The notes: generated by a model from the sequence alone, not told the origin. 5,721 nt of DNA from an uncultured Bacilli bacterium (GCA_947626215.1 CANQRJ010000088.1:1-5721); one strand, 5' to 3'; shown: positions 1-5,473, numbered from the stretch's first letter. A program made the numbers and translations.

Positions 1-225
1 TTTTTGTAGGCATCTCTTTTTGAATCACTCCATCTTTATAAAAAGCAAAATAAATGTCTCCTACGTCTTCAACACTCCCATTCATCACATCATATTTATC
101 ATTTGTCTCAAAAATAGCAAATGTTCTATAAAGTAGTACTCCACTTATTAACAAAATACATGTGATTGTAAATAAAATAATTCCTATTTTTTTTTATCAA
201 TCTCTTTAAATCGTCTTAGTTTCAT
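1..225 (-). pseudogene. Frameshifted, partial gene for an exported or membrane-anchored hypothetical protein
   Basis: On the minus strand an ATG at 225-223 follows a good ribosome-binding site (AGAAGGAAG, 11-12 nt upstream of it at its core). It opens MKLRRFKEIDKKK and then hits TAG at 186-184, directly after a run of nine A (195-187). If one A is added, the frame continues with no stop to the window edge. The 62 codons in that frame give one hydrophobic segment (IGIILFTITCILLISGVLLY) and then a polar region containing YRTFAIFE and GDIYFAFYKDG. The layout is a short basic cytoplasmic tail, one membrane segment and an outside domain, as in an uncleaved signal anchor. The shifted frame has TAA just before the run and no ATG before the membrane segment, so it cannot start there alone. 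The N-terminus resembles secreted hypothetical proteins I recall from gut Firmicutes, which I cannot verify. The function is unknown. The break could be real decay, a phase-variable tract, slippage during expression, or a homopolymer sequencing error. Confidence 0.6.
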
Positions 226-258
226 TTTTCTTCCTTCTATCTTATTACTATTAAAATA

Positions 259-267
259 AGTATAACA
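259..267 (-). promoter_or_regulatory. Extended -10 promoter for the frameshifted minus-strand gene
   Basis: Read on the minus strand the element is TGTTATACT, an extended -10 (TGnTATAAT type). It lies 33 nt upstream of the ATG at 225, which gives a 5' leader of roughly 25-30 nt. No good -35 is visible at 17 nt, which is tolerated when the TG extension is present. The inverted repeat at 283-301 falls at the -35 region and could act as an operator. Confidence 0.45.
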
Positions 268-282
268 TATTTTTCAAAGGAA

Positions 283-301
283 TGCTAGTTTTTAGCTAGC
301 A
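283..301. repeat. Inverted repeat TGCTAG-7-CTAGCA in the divergent intergenic region
   Basis: The arms TGCTAG (283-288) and CTAGCA (296-301) are perfect reverse complements around a 7-nt AT-rich spacer. The repeat lies between the divergent promoters of the broken exported-protein gene and the XRE regulator. No U-tract follows on either strand, so it reads better as a protein-binding site than as a terminator. The neighbouring HTH protein is the natural candidate to bind it, which is inference. Confidence 0.4.
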
Positions 302-312
302 GATGTAAATAA

Positions 313-331
313 AATATTTTTATAAAATATT
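313..331 (+). promoter_or_regulatory. Inverted repeat AATATTTT-3-AAAATATT overlapping a -10-like element before the XRE gene
   Basis: Perfect 8-nt arms (313-320 and 324-331) flank a TAT spacer. The sequence includes TATAAAAT (321-328), which could serve as the -10 for the regulator starting at 347. The Shine-Dalgarno GAGGT follows at 335-339. A repressor bound here would block both transcription and access to the leader, as in an autoregulated XRE gene. No convincing -35 is seen, and in DNA this AT-rich such a palindrome could arise by chance. Confidence 0.3.
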
Positions 332-346
332 ATTGAGGTAATTGTT

Positions 347-604
347 ATGAGAAATATTTACGATTTTTATAATCTTATAGGAAGGAATATGAAAAATATT
401 CGTTGCAAAAAGCATGAAAGTCAAGAAAAATTTGCCGAAAATATCGATATGAGTCGTGGATTTATTTCTCAAATAGAAAGTCCAGGAGTAAAAACTGGAG
501 TCTCTTTAGATACTTTATATTTAATATCGCAAAAATATAATATTGATATTCGAGAATTTTTCGACGGTTATGAAGAATTTATGAAAAACAAAAACACGAA
601 GTAA
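347..604 (+). CDS. Small XRE-family helix-turn-helix transcriptional regulator
   Basis: The product is 85 aa, essentially a single HTH_3 (Cro/C1-type) domain at residues 11-75. It follows the family pattern: IGRNMKNIRCKK (helix 1), QEKFAENIDMS (helix 2), RGFISQIES (recognition helix), then SLDTLYLISQKYNIDIREFF (helices 4-5). The usual glutamine before the second helix (SQEKFA, compare TQEELA) and the SQIE motif are present. There is no sensor or metallopeptidase domain, so it probably acts as a simple DNA-binding dimer. The ATG at 347 is preceded by GAGGT with 7 nt spacing. An internal ATG at 389 has its GGAAGGA too close and would cut into helix 1. The gene stands alone, divergent from the frameshifted exported-protein gene and convergent with the M23 operon. 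The inverted repeats upstream suggest self-regulation and possible control of the divergent gene (inference). Its targets are unknown. Confidence 0.88.
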   Translation: MRNIYDFYNLIGRNMKNIRCKKHESQEKFAENIDMSRGFISQIESPGVKTGVSLDTLYLISQKYNIDIREFFDGYEEFMKNKNTK

Positions 605-617
605 AATCGTGTTTTTT
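590..617. terminator. Bidirectional intrinsic terminator between the XRE gene and the M23 peptidase gene
   Basis: The arms AAAAACACGA (590-599) and TCGTGTTTTT (607-616) pair perfectly over 10 bp around a 7-nt loop. On the plus strand the T-tract is 612-617. On the minus strand the complementary T-rich stretch follows the other arm. The XRE stop codon (602-604) is in the loop, and the minus-strand stop TAA (618-616) is at the edge of the stem, so one hairpin serves both converging genes. Confidence 0.85.
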
Positions 618-1848
618 AATACATTTGATATCTTGAACTAAATGACCAACCTTTAGTATTTGGAAAACCTGGAGGTGTAATAACTTTTGATCTTGTAATA
701 GAATACCCATTATAATACCCTGTTTGAACTCCAAAGTGAAGATGAGCTCCTGTAGTACAAGTATCGTAACCACCATGAGAAGAAGATGTAGAATAACCTC
801 CTACCCAACCAATCACCGTATTTTGATCTACCACATCACCAATATTCACATTAAATTTTAATAAGTGATAATAATAAGTCGTATAAGGTTGTCCATTGAC
901 ATTTACATCAATAAATAACATGTTTCCACCACAACTATAACGTTCAGTTCTTCCAGAAACGACGCCTGCCGCGGCTGCATACACAGGAGTCCCTTCAAAA
1001 GGACTTGGACCACCAATATCTAAAGCATTATGATAACTTCCCCATCTACTACCAATCGTTGAAGTAATGGTTCCATGAGTAAGAGGTTTTAACCATGCTC
1101 CATTTTGAATCACATAACCTCCATTACCGACAGCCGGTTTTACACAATCTTCTGTAAGAATCGCATTATCGCCTTTTTCAGATGCATATTCTTTACATAA
1201 AGGTTCAAAAGTTTTTAATTTCGATTCAGCATCTTTAATTTGAGTAGGAAGATCTTTAGCAAATTCATCATATTTACTAATGTCGCCATACAATGCCTCA
1301 ATTGCTTTTTGATACTCTACTGTTTGTTTCTTTAAATTTTCTTGTTTTTCAATTAATTCTTTTTTCAATTCTTCATTTTTCTTAATTTCTGCTTCTAGAT
1401 CCGTAATAGTAGTTTGAATATGACCTGATATTTGTTCTACCACGGCAATTCTCATAATCATATCTGTAATAGTACCCGCACCACTTACATATTCCACATA
1501 AGCATTTTGTCCTTCCATTTGTTGCATATATAATAAAACGCTTTCTGCTTCTTTTTCCAACTCTTTAATTTTTTCATTTGATTTTTCAATTTCTTCTTCC
1601 ACAGTAATTTGTTGTTCTTCTGCCGCATGAATATCTTCTTTTGCTTTAGCAATAGCCGCTTCCTTCGCAGCAATCTCTGCTTTTGCCTCTGCCGTTTTAT
1701 TATCATTTTCTTCTTTTTGTCTTTTTAACTCGGCAAGTTGTTGTTTTAAGTCTCCTAAAGTTTGCTTTTCAGTCGATGCATGAACACAAGGAATGCTAAA
1801 ACCAAAAAGAACAAGAAATATAAAGATTTTACCTATAACTTTTTTCAT
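616..1848 (-). CDS. Secreted coiled-coil M23 (LytM) peptidoglycan endopeptidase, probable FtsEX-controlled hydrolase
   Basis: The product is 410 aa and is likely to cleave peptide cross-links of peptidoglycan outside the membrane. Residues 1-24 are a Sec signal peptide with a VHA-S cleavage site. Residues 28-110 and 143-215 are charged, Ala/Lys/Glu-rich coiled coils separated by a short linker. A Cys-containing hinge (C218, C235) leads to a C-terminal M23 domain at about 255-390. The zinc and catalytic motifs are intact: H273 and D277 (HxxxD), H328 (YYYH) and H369-L-H371 (HxH). The layout matches EnvC, but E. coli EnvC has a degenerate active site and acts only as an amidase activator. Gram-positive FtsEX partners have CHAP (PcsB) or NlpC/P60 (CwlO) domains on a similar coiled coil. 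The gene is last in the operon and its ATG overlaps the ftsX TGA (ATGA, 1848-1845). It has only a weak ribosome-binding site, so translational coupling is likely. Family and enzyme class are clear; the FtsEX partnership is inferred from gene order and architecture. Confidence 0.9.
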   Translation of the reverse strand: MKKVIGKIFIFLVLFGFSIPCVHASTEKQTLGDLKQQLAELKRQKEENDNKTAEAKAEIAAKEAAIAKAKEDIHAAEEQQITVEEEIEKSNEKIKELEKEAESVLLYMQQMEGQNAYVEYVSGAGTITDMIMRIAVVEQISGHIQTTITDLEAEIKKNEELKKELIEKQENLKKQTVEYQKAIEALYGDISKYDEFAKDLPTQIKDAESKLKTFEPLCKEYASEKGDNAILTEDCVKPAVGNGGYVIQNGAWLKPLTHGTITSTIGSRWGSYHNALDIGGPSPFEGTPVYAAAAGVVSGRTERYSCGGNMLFIDVNVNGQPYTTYYYHLLKFNVNIGDVVDQNTVIGWVGGYSTSSSHGGYDTCTTGAHLHFGVQTGYYNGYSITRSKVITPPGFPNTKGWSFSSRYQMY

Positions 1849-2738
1849 ATCTTCAAATGCTTTCTAACGGATAACCAAGAACCGATCATACCTACAAAAG
1901 ATCCAATAACTAATAAAACAAGAGAAACAACAAGTACAAATGGGAATGGTTTTACTAAAGTAATAATCTTTGTATAAATATAACCACCTGTTTCATTATA
2001 TAAAATCGTATATCCGTAAATACTTAGAAGGATGGGAATGATACTACCAAAAATACCTAAAATAAATCCTTCAAATACAAATGGAATTTTAATCGCCGCA
2101 TTACTAGCGCCAACTAAACGTTTAATTTCAATTTGAGTTTTTCTTGAAAAAATAGTAAGTTTAATTGTATTACTAATTAAGAAGAACGTAACCACAATTA
2201 AAGCAATGACAATTCCAAATGTTCCAATACTTATGACATCAAAGACACTGATGATACTTTCTACCATGCCTTCTCCATATTCGGCACTTTGAACAAAATC
2301 ATATTTTCTTAATTTTTCTGCCGTTTCTTTTAAATCATTTACATTTTTTACTTTTACAATAATCGAATCCAAAAGAGGATTTTCTTCAAAATATTTCAAA
2401 GCATGTTCTAGAGTTTCATTTTCTTTTCCCATCTCTGCTTTCCATTCATCTTTGGATTTTATTTTGTATTCTTCCACATTCTCCATCGTCTTTAAATCAT
2501 TTTCAATTTCCTTCTTATTCTCACTTGTCACATCTTTATCTAAATAAACGACAATCGTAAGTTCTTGCTCCAAAGAAGTTGTAATTTGATTGACATTATA
2601 AGATAAAAACATAGATAATGCGACTAATATTAAAGTAATGGTAATACATATAATAGATGCCATGGAAAGAGAAAAATTACGAAAAATACTTTTAAATGAA
2701 TCACGAATACTTCTTCTTAGAATCCTTAACGCTCTCAT
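1845..2738 (-). CDS. ftsX: Cell-division ABC transporter permease-like protein FtsX
   Basis: The product is 297 aa, the normal length for Gram-positive FtsX. There is a basic cytoplasmic N-terminus, TM1 at about 22-47, an extracellular domain at about 48-165, then TM2 (169-190), TM3 (218-243) and TM4 (264-286). Family signatures are the amphipathic RRSIRDSFKSIFRNF start, NPLLDSIIVKV in the outer domain, and FSRKTQIEIKRLVGAS before TM3 followed by PFVFEG. FtsX does not carry a substrate. It passes the ATPase cycle of FtsE to a cell-wall hydrolase bound to its outer domain, here presumably the M23 protein encoded next. I chose the ATG at 2738 because homologues begin with this MRxLRxLxRSIR type of sequence and AAAGGAAG lies 11 nt upstream. 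An in-frame ATG at 2768 would add ten residues and lacks a ribosome-binding site. From 2738 the gene overlaps the end of ftsE by 38 nt. Confidence 0.95.
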   Translation of the reverse strand: MRALRILRRSIRDSFKSIFRNFSLSMASIICITITLILVALSMFLSYNVNQITTSLEQELTIVVYLDKDVTSENKKEIENDLKTMENVEEYKIKSKDEWKAEMGKENETLEHALKYFEENPLLDSIIVKVKNVNDLKETAEKLRKYDFVQSAEYGEGMVESIISVFDVISIGTFGIVIALIVVTFFLISNTIKLTIFSRKTQIEIKRLVGASNAAIKIPFVFEGFILGIFGSIIPILLSIYGYTILYNETGGYIYTKIITLVKPFPFVLVVSLVLLVIGSFVGMIGSWLSVRKHLKI

Positions 2739-3426
2739 GTACTTTATAACTTCCTTTCTTAGTATCACTTACTAACACACCATTTTCAATGACTAGAACT
2801 CGTTTTTTCATTTTATTTACAAGTTCTTTATCATGAGTTGCCATGATAATGGTCGTCTCACTTTCTTTATTAATTCGATCCAAAATCGTCATAATTTCTT
2901 TTGATGTTTCTGGGTCCAAGTTTCCTGTTGGTTCATCACAAATTAACAACCTTGGTTCATTGACTATTGCTCTTGCAATCGCGACACGTTGTTGCTCTCC
3001 ACCAGATAACTCACTAGGCAAATTTCTTGCTTTTTCTTTCAATCCTACGGCATCAATAGCTTTTAAAACTTTAGGTCGAATCTCATTATTAGTAAGACCA
3101 AGTGTTTCTAATGCAAAAGCCACATTTTCATAAACTGTAAGCTTAGGTAAAAGTTTAAAATCTTGGAATACAACTCCCAATCTTCTTCTTAATTTATAAA
3201 CCTTAGAGTTTCTTAATTTTGCAACATCAATTCCACCGACATTTACAATGCCACTTGTAGGTTTTTCTTCTCGATACAACATTTTGATAAATGTCGATTT
3301 TCCAGATCCTGTTGAACCAATTACAAATACAAATTCACCTTTGTCAATGGAAACACTTAAATCTGCAACCGCGGTTGTACCATTTTTATAAATTTTATAA
3401 GCATGTTCTACTTTAATAAGTTTCAA
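2701..3426 (-). CDS. ftsE: Cell-division ATP-binding protein FtsE
   Basis: The product is 241 aa, a single cytoplasmic ABC ATPase domain that pairs with FtsX. In order it shows Walker A GSTGSGKS (37-44), Q-loop glutamine Q88 in VVFQDFKLLP, signature LSGGEQQR (140-147), Walker B LLICDEP with catalytic glutamate (160-166), D-loop NLD, and H-loop H198 in MATHD. FVFVIGSTGSGKST and QDFKLLPKLTVYENVAFAL are typical of FtsE and distinguish it from LolD/MacB-type ATPases. The tail (about 223-241) is lysine/serine-rich and slightly longer than usual. The start is a TTG at 3426-3424, with AGAGGTGG just upstream (GAGG, 8 nt spacing). An upstream GTG at 3435 lies inside that Shine-Dalgarno, so it is not the start. 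It is the first gene of the ftsE-ftsX-M23 set, 46 nt after yitT on the same strand, so it may be read both from its own promoter and through from yitT. Confidence 0.95.
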   Translation of the reverse strand: MKLIKVEHAYKIYKNGTTAVADLSVSIDKGEFVFVIGSTGSGKSTFIKMLYREEKPTSGIVNVGGIDVAKLRNSKVYKLRRRLGVVFQDFKLLPKLTVYENVAFALETLGLTNNEIRPKVLKAIDAVGLKEKARNLPSELSGGEQQRVAIARAIVNEPRLLICDEPTGNLDPETSKEIMTILDRINKESETTIIMATHDKELVNKMKKRVLVIENGVLVSDTKKGSYKVHESVKDSKKKYS

Positions 3427-3452
3427 CTTAACCACCTCTATCTTTAGAAATC

Positions 3453-3481
3453 ATTATATCATAAATAATACATTATATAAA
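3453..3481 (-). promoter_or_regulatory. Sigma-A-type promoter for the ftsE-ftsX-M23 operon
   Basis: On the minus strand there is a consensus -10 TATAAT (3458-3453) with the TG extension (TGATATAAT). A weak -35, TTTATA (3481-3476), lies exactly 17 nt upstream, inside the last codons of yitT. The expected leader to the TTG at 3426 is about 20 nt. No hairpin terminator is visible between yitT and ftsE, so read-through is also likely. Confidence 0.6.
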
Positions 3482-4366
3482 TGGTAAATTTCGCCTTTTC
3501 ATTCCACCTTGAACTTCATAACAATCATTAATCACTAAAAAAGCATTTTTATCAATTTCCAAAATCATTTCTTTAAATAAATAATAATCTTTATTAGGAA
3601 CTACACACATAAGCAAGTTATTTTTCGTTTTAGAATAACCTCCTTTGGTCTCCAAAATCGTAACACCTGTCTGAAGTTGATTTAAAATAAAATCTTCAAC
3701 TTCATTCCATTTCTTTGTATAAATAAAAAACATTTTAGAATCTGAAATACCAATAATAATCTTATCCACTAAACTTGTATAAATAATCAATATAATAATA
3801 GCATAAATCATATGATTCATTCCAAAGACAAATCCACCTAACAGTATAATAAATATTTGAGTTACAAAAGCACTTTTTCCTTCGGGTAAATGAGAGTATT
3901 TATTAAGAATCCTCATGATGATATCTGAGCCCCCTGTATCAAAACCAACTTTATAAATAATTCCATTTCCAACACCATAAAGAATCGACGTCACTAAAAT
4001 CAAAAGAACAATACTATCAAAATAAACATAATAACTTAAAACCTCGGCAAGTGGAGCCGTAAGAGTAATAAAAATAGGATATAAAATACTTCCAATTAAA
4101 GAAGTTCTAGTTCTTTTCCATCCTAAAAAAATGAAACTTAATATTAATAAAACAACGGTTGCCCCATATAAAAAGGTCGTTGGTTCCCATCCAAATAAAT
4201 CTTCAAAAACAATAGATAATCCAGAAGTACCTCCAATAACAAGGTCATTTGGTCTTAAAAATAAATTATAATTTAAGGCAAGCAAAAAAACTCCAACGAT
4301 AATAATTACAAATCTTTGGAACAAATCTTTTTTAAATATTTTAGATTGTAATTTTTTGAAATCCAT
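3473..4366 (-). CDS. YitT family integral membrane protein (DUF161 + DUF2179)
   Basis: The product is 297 aa. The N-terminal two thirds is a YitT_membrane (DUF161) region with about five or six hydrophobic segments (roughly 17-36, 67-82, 91-107, 117-135, 168-182, 186-201). It carries the signature motifs GGTSGLS (45-51) and GFDTGGSDI (141-149). The C-terminal part, about 210-290, is a soluble DUF2179 domain ending in FLVINDCYEVQGG. Length and order match typical YitT proteins of Firmicutes. Their substrate or role is not established, although transport has been proposed for the family. The ATG at 4366 is preceded by GAGGG with 6 nt spacing. A strong promoter lies upstream and the gene is divergent from gerQ. 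Because ftsE follows 46 nt later without a visible terminator, the two may share a transcript, but this does not show a role in division. Several YitT paralogues per genome are common, so a specific symbol is not justified. Confidence 0.92.
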   Translation of the reverse strand: MDFKKLQSKIFKKDLFQRFVIIIVGVFLLALNYNLFLRPNDLVIGGTSGLSIVFEDLFGWEPTTFLYGATVVLLILSFIFLGWKRTRTSLIGSILYPIFITLTAPLAEVLSYYVYFDSIVLLILVTSILYGVGNGIIYKVGFDTGGSDIIMRILNKYSHLPEGKSAFVTQIFIILLGGFVFGMNHMIYAIIILIIYTSLVDKIIIGISDSKMFFIYTKKWNEVEDFILNQLQTGVTILETKGGYSKTKNNLLMCVVPNKDYYLFKEMILEIDKNAFLVINDCYEVQGGMKRRNLPFI

Positions 4367-4389
4367 TTCTTACCCTCTTTTACATCAAC

Positions 4390-4418
4390 ATTATAACGAA
4401 CTTCTGAATTTTTTTCAA
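4390..4418 (-). promoter_or_regulatory. Near-consensus sigma-A promoter for yitT
   Basis: On the minus strand, -35 TTGAAA (4418-4413) and -10 TATAAT (4395-4390) are separated by exactly 17 nt. The expected leader to the ATG at 4366 is about 17 nt. It is the best vegetative promoter in the window. It lies within about 30-60 nt of the gerQ start on the other strand, so the two divergent units share one short control region. Confidence 0.8.
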
Positions 4419-4449
4419 GTTGCATATAGTGTATAGAGGTGAAATTTTA

Positions 4450-4809
4450 ATGAATGGAAGTTTTTTTAGTAATCCAACATTTCCTACAACTCAAAACATG
4501 AATCAAGTAGTAAGTCCACCCGGGAATATTTCAAGTCAAACTACATTTCCTCTAGAACAAAGTTTAATTGAAAATATTTTGAGATTAAATAAAGGAAAAA
4601 GAGTAAGAGTATTTGCATCTTACCCAGATTCAAACGAATGGAGAGATAAAATTTACACAGGTATTATTGAACAATCAGGACGAGATCATTTAATTTTATC
4701 AGACCCTTCATCAGGAAATTGGTGGCTTATTCGAATGCTTTATGTAAATTACATTGAATTTGATGAATCAATTAATTATAATCCAGATTATTCTGATACT
4801 TTTGATTAA
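4450..4809 (+). CDS. gerQ: Spore coat protein GerQ
   Basis: The product is 119 aa. In Bacillus subtilis, GerQ is an inner-coat protein needed to place the cortex hydrolase CwlJ, and so for calcium-dipicolinate-triggered germination; Tgl transglutaminase cross-links it. The conserved GerQ core spans about 36-108: QSLIENILRLNKGK (37-50), SNEWRDKIYTGIIEQSGRDHLILSDP (61-86), and GNWWLIRMLYVNYIEFDESI (89-108). The N-terminal tail (1-35) is Pro/Asn/Gln/Ser/Thr-rich and short. The protein is clearly smaller than the about 180-residue B. subtilis form, mainly through a reduced tail. No lysine occurs before K48. The ATG at 4450 is preceded by AGAGGTG with 8 nt spacing. A TTG at 4420 would place the Shine-Dalgarno inside the gene. 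No cwlJ is seen in this window. Expression late in the mother cell is expected from the family, but no clean sigma-E or sigma-K promoter can be assigned. Confidence 0.93.
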   Translation: MNGSFFSNPTFPTTQNMNQVVSPPGNISSQTTFPLEQSLIENILRLNKGKRVRVFASYPDSNEWRDKIYTGIIEQSGRDHLILSDPSSGNWWLIRMLYVNYIEFDESINYNPDYSDTFD

Positions 4810-4827
4810 TTTCAAAAGTATTTTTTT
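4796..4827 (+). terminator. Intrinsic terminator of gerQ, stop codon in the loop
   Basis: A perfect 10-bp stem, ATACTTTTGA (4796-4805) with TCAAAAGTAT (4812-4821), has a 6-nt loop TTAATT holding the gerQ stop TAA (4807-4809). Seven T follow (4821-4827). Because it begins inside the coding sequence, a terminating ribosome would cover the stem, so termination may depend on ribosome release. Confidence 0.85.
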
Positions 4828-4830
4828 ATC

Positions 4831-4860
4831 TTTACAAAGAATAAGAAAGAATGATAAAAT
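4831..4860 (+). promoter_or_regulatory. Promoter of the LemA-family gene
   Basis: TTTACA (4831-4836) resembles a -35, and TAAAAT (4855-4860) is a -10 with the TG extension (TGATAAAAT), at 18 nt spacing. It sits directly after the gerQ terminator and 23 nt before the ATG at 4884. The membrane protein gene is therefore probably transcribed separately from gerQ. Confidence 0.6.
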
Positions 4861-4883
4861 AAGTTAGAAAATAGGTGGTATCA

Positions 4884-5429
4884 ATGGGTTTTTTAGGAAT
4901 TCTTTTAATCGTTGTCGCAATAGGAGCATTAATCGCGATTTGGTATGTATCAGTATATAATAAAATTCAATTTTCAATCACAAAAATAGAGCATGTAGAA
5001 GGCTTAATTGATGAAGACTTACGATCAAAATTCGATATTGTAATCCGTGCCGATGAAGTCATAAAAAAACAATTAGATTCCAAAAAAGATTACTTAAAAG
5101 AATATCGTAAATTAAAAGAAGAAAAAATTAGTAATTTTGATTTAGAAAGAAAATTAAAAGAAGCCGAGAATATCATTAACAATTTATATAACGATAATGC
5201 TTACTTAAATCAAAATGATAATATGGATGAAATTATGAAAAATTTTAAAATAGTAAATGAAAAATTAACTGCAGGAATTTCTTATTATAATAAACAAACA
5301 AATATCTTCAATGCTTTTATAAGAAAATTTCCAAATAATTTAATTGCTAAAATTCATCGCTTTTCCATAAAACCATTTTTTGATCGTAAAGATATGACCG
5401 ATACAGAAATTGATGACTTTAAATTATAA
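4884..5429 (+). CDS. Divergent LemA family membrane protein
   Basis: The product is 181 aa, close to the usual LemA length. A hydrophobic segment at about 3-23 anchors a helical, charged domain. LemA hallmarks are YNKIQFSITKIEHVEGLIDEDL (25-46, compare YN-LV...V--AW-DIDVQL), the helix ERKLKEAENIINNLYNDNAYLN (88-109), EKLTAGISYYNKQTNIFNAFIRKFP (126-150) and NNLIAKIHRFSIKPFFD (151-167). The family's RR-DLIPNLV block is replaced by RSKFDIVIRADEVI, so this is a distant member. LemA proteins form a short membrane-anchored helical bundle; their molecular role is poorly defined, so none is assigned here. GGTGG at 4874-4878 is 5 nt before the ATG at 4884. A GTG at 4875 lies inside that site and is rejected. 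The gene has its own promoter and terminator, so the gerQ neighbour need not mean a shared role. Confidence 0.82.
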   Translation: MGFLGILLIVVAIGALIAIWYVSVYNKIQFSITKIEHVEGLIDEDLRSKFDIVIRADEVIKKQLDSKKDYLKEYRKLKEEKISNFDLERKLKEAENIINNLYNDNAYLNQNDNMDEIMKNFKIVNEKLTAGISYYNKQTNIFNAFIRKFPNNLIAKIHRFSIKPFFDRKDMTDTEIDDFKL

Positions 5430-5436
5430 TAGAATG

Positions 5437-5468
5437 ATATTTAATTTTGAAAATTAAATATTTTTTTT
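5437..5468 (+). terminator. AT-rich intrinsic terminator of the LemA-family gene
   Basis: ATATTTAATTTT (5437-5448) and AAAATTAAATAT (5450-5461) are perfect reverse complements about one base. A realistic hairpin would have a 10-bp stem and a 5-nt loop. Eight T (5461-5468) follow. The stem has no G-C pair, so it may be inefficient, but the position 8 nt after the stop codon is right. Confidence 0.7.
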
Positions 5469-5473
5469 ATACA

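Noticed and set aside
616..1848. Lipoprotein anchor at C21 of the M23 protein
   Set aside because: The residues before it (SIPC) do not form a lipobox, and a normal signal-peptidase site (VHA-S) follows.
1762..1977. Plus-strand open frame antisense to the M23/ftsX junction
   Set aside because: It has low-complexity composition and no ribosome-binding site, and is fully antisense to well-supported genes. The same applies to the frames at 2843-3133 (+), 1485-1706 (-) and 579-776 (-).
2739..2768. Earlier ATG for FtsX
   Set aside because: There is no ribosome-binding site before it, and the added ten residues do not resemble FtsX starts.
3427..3435. GTG start for FtsE
   Set aside because: It lies within the AGAGGTGG Shine-Dalgarno; the TTG at 3426 is properly spaced.
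3452..3478. Direct repeat CATTATAT at 3452-3459 and 3471-3478
   Set aside because: Eight-base AT repeat explained by the -10 element and AT-rich gene end; no further copies or structure.
4409..4430. Sigma-E or sigma-K promoter for gerQ
   Set aside because: CATATAGT is a partial -10 match only; no acceptable -35 lies 13-17 nt upstream, so it is not listed as a feature.
4420..4449. Upstream TTG start that would add ten residues to GerQ
   Set aside because: It would place the strong AGAGGTG Shine-Dalgarno inside the gene and has no site of its own; the ATG at 4450 is ideally spaced.
4875..4883. GTG start three codons before the LemA-family ATG
   Set aside because: The GTG is part of the GGTGG ribosome-binding site for the ATG at 4884.
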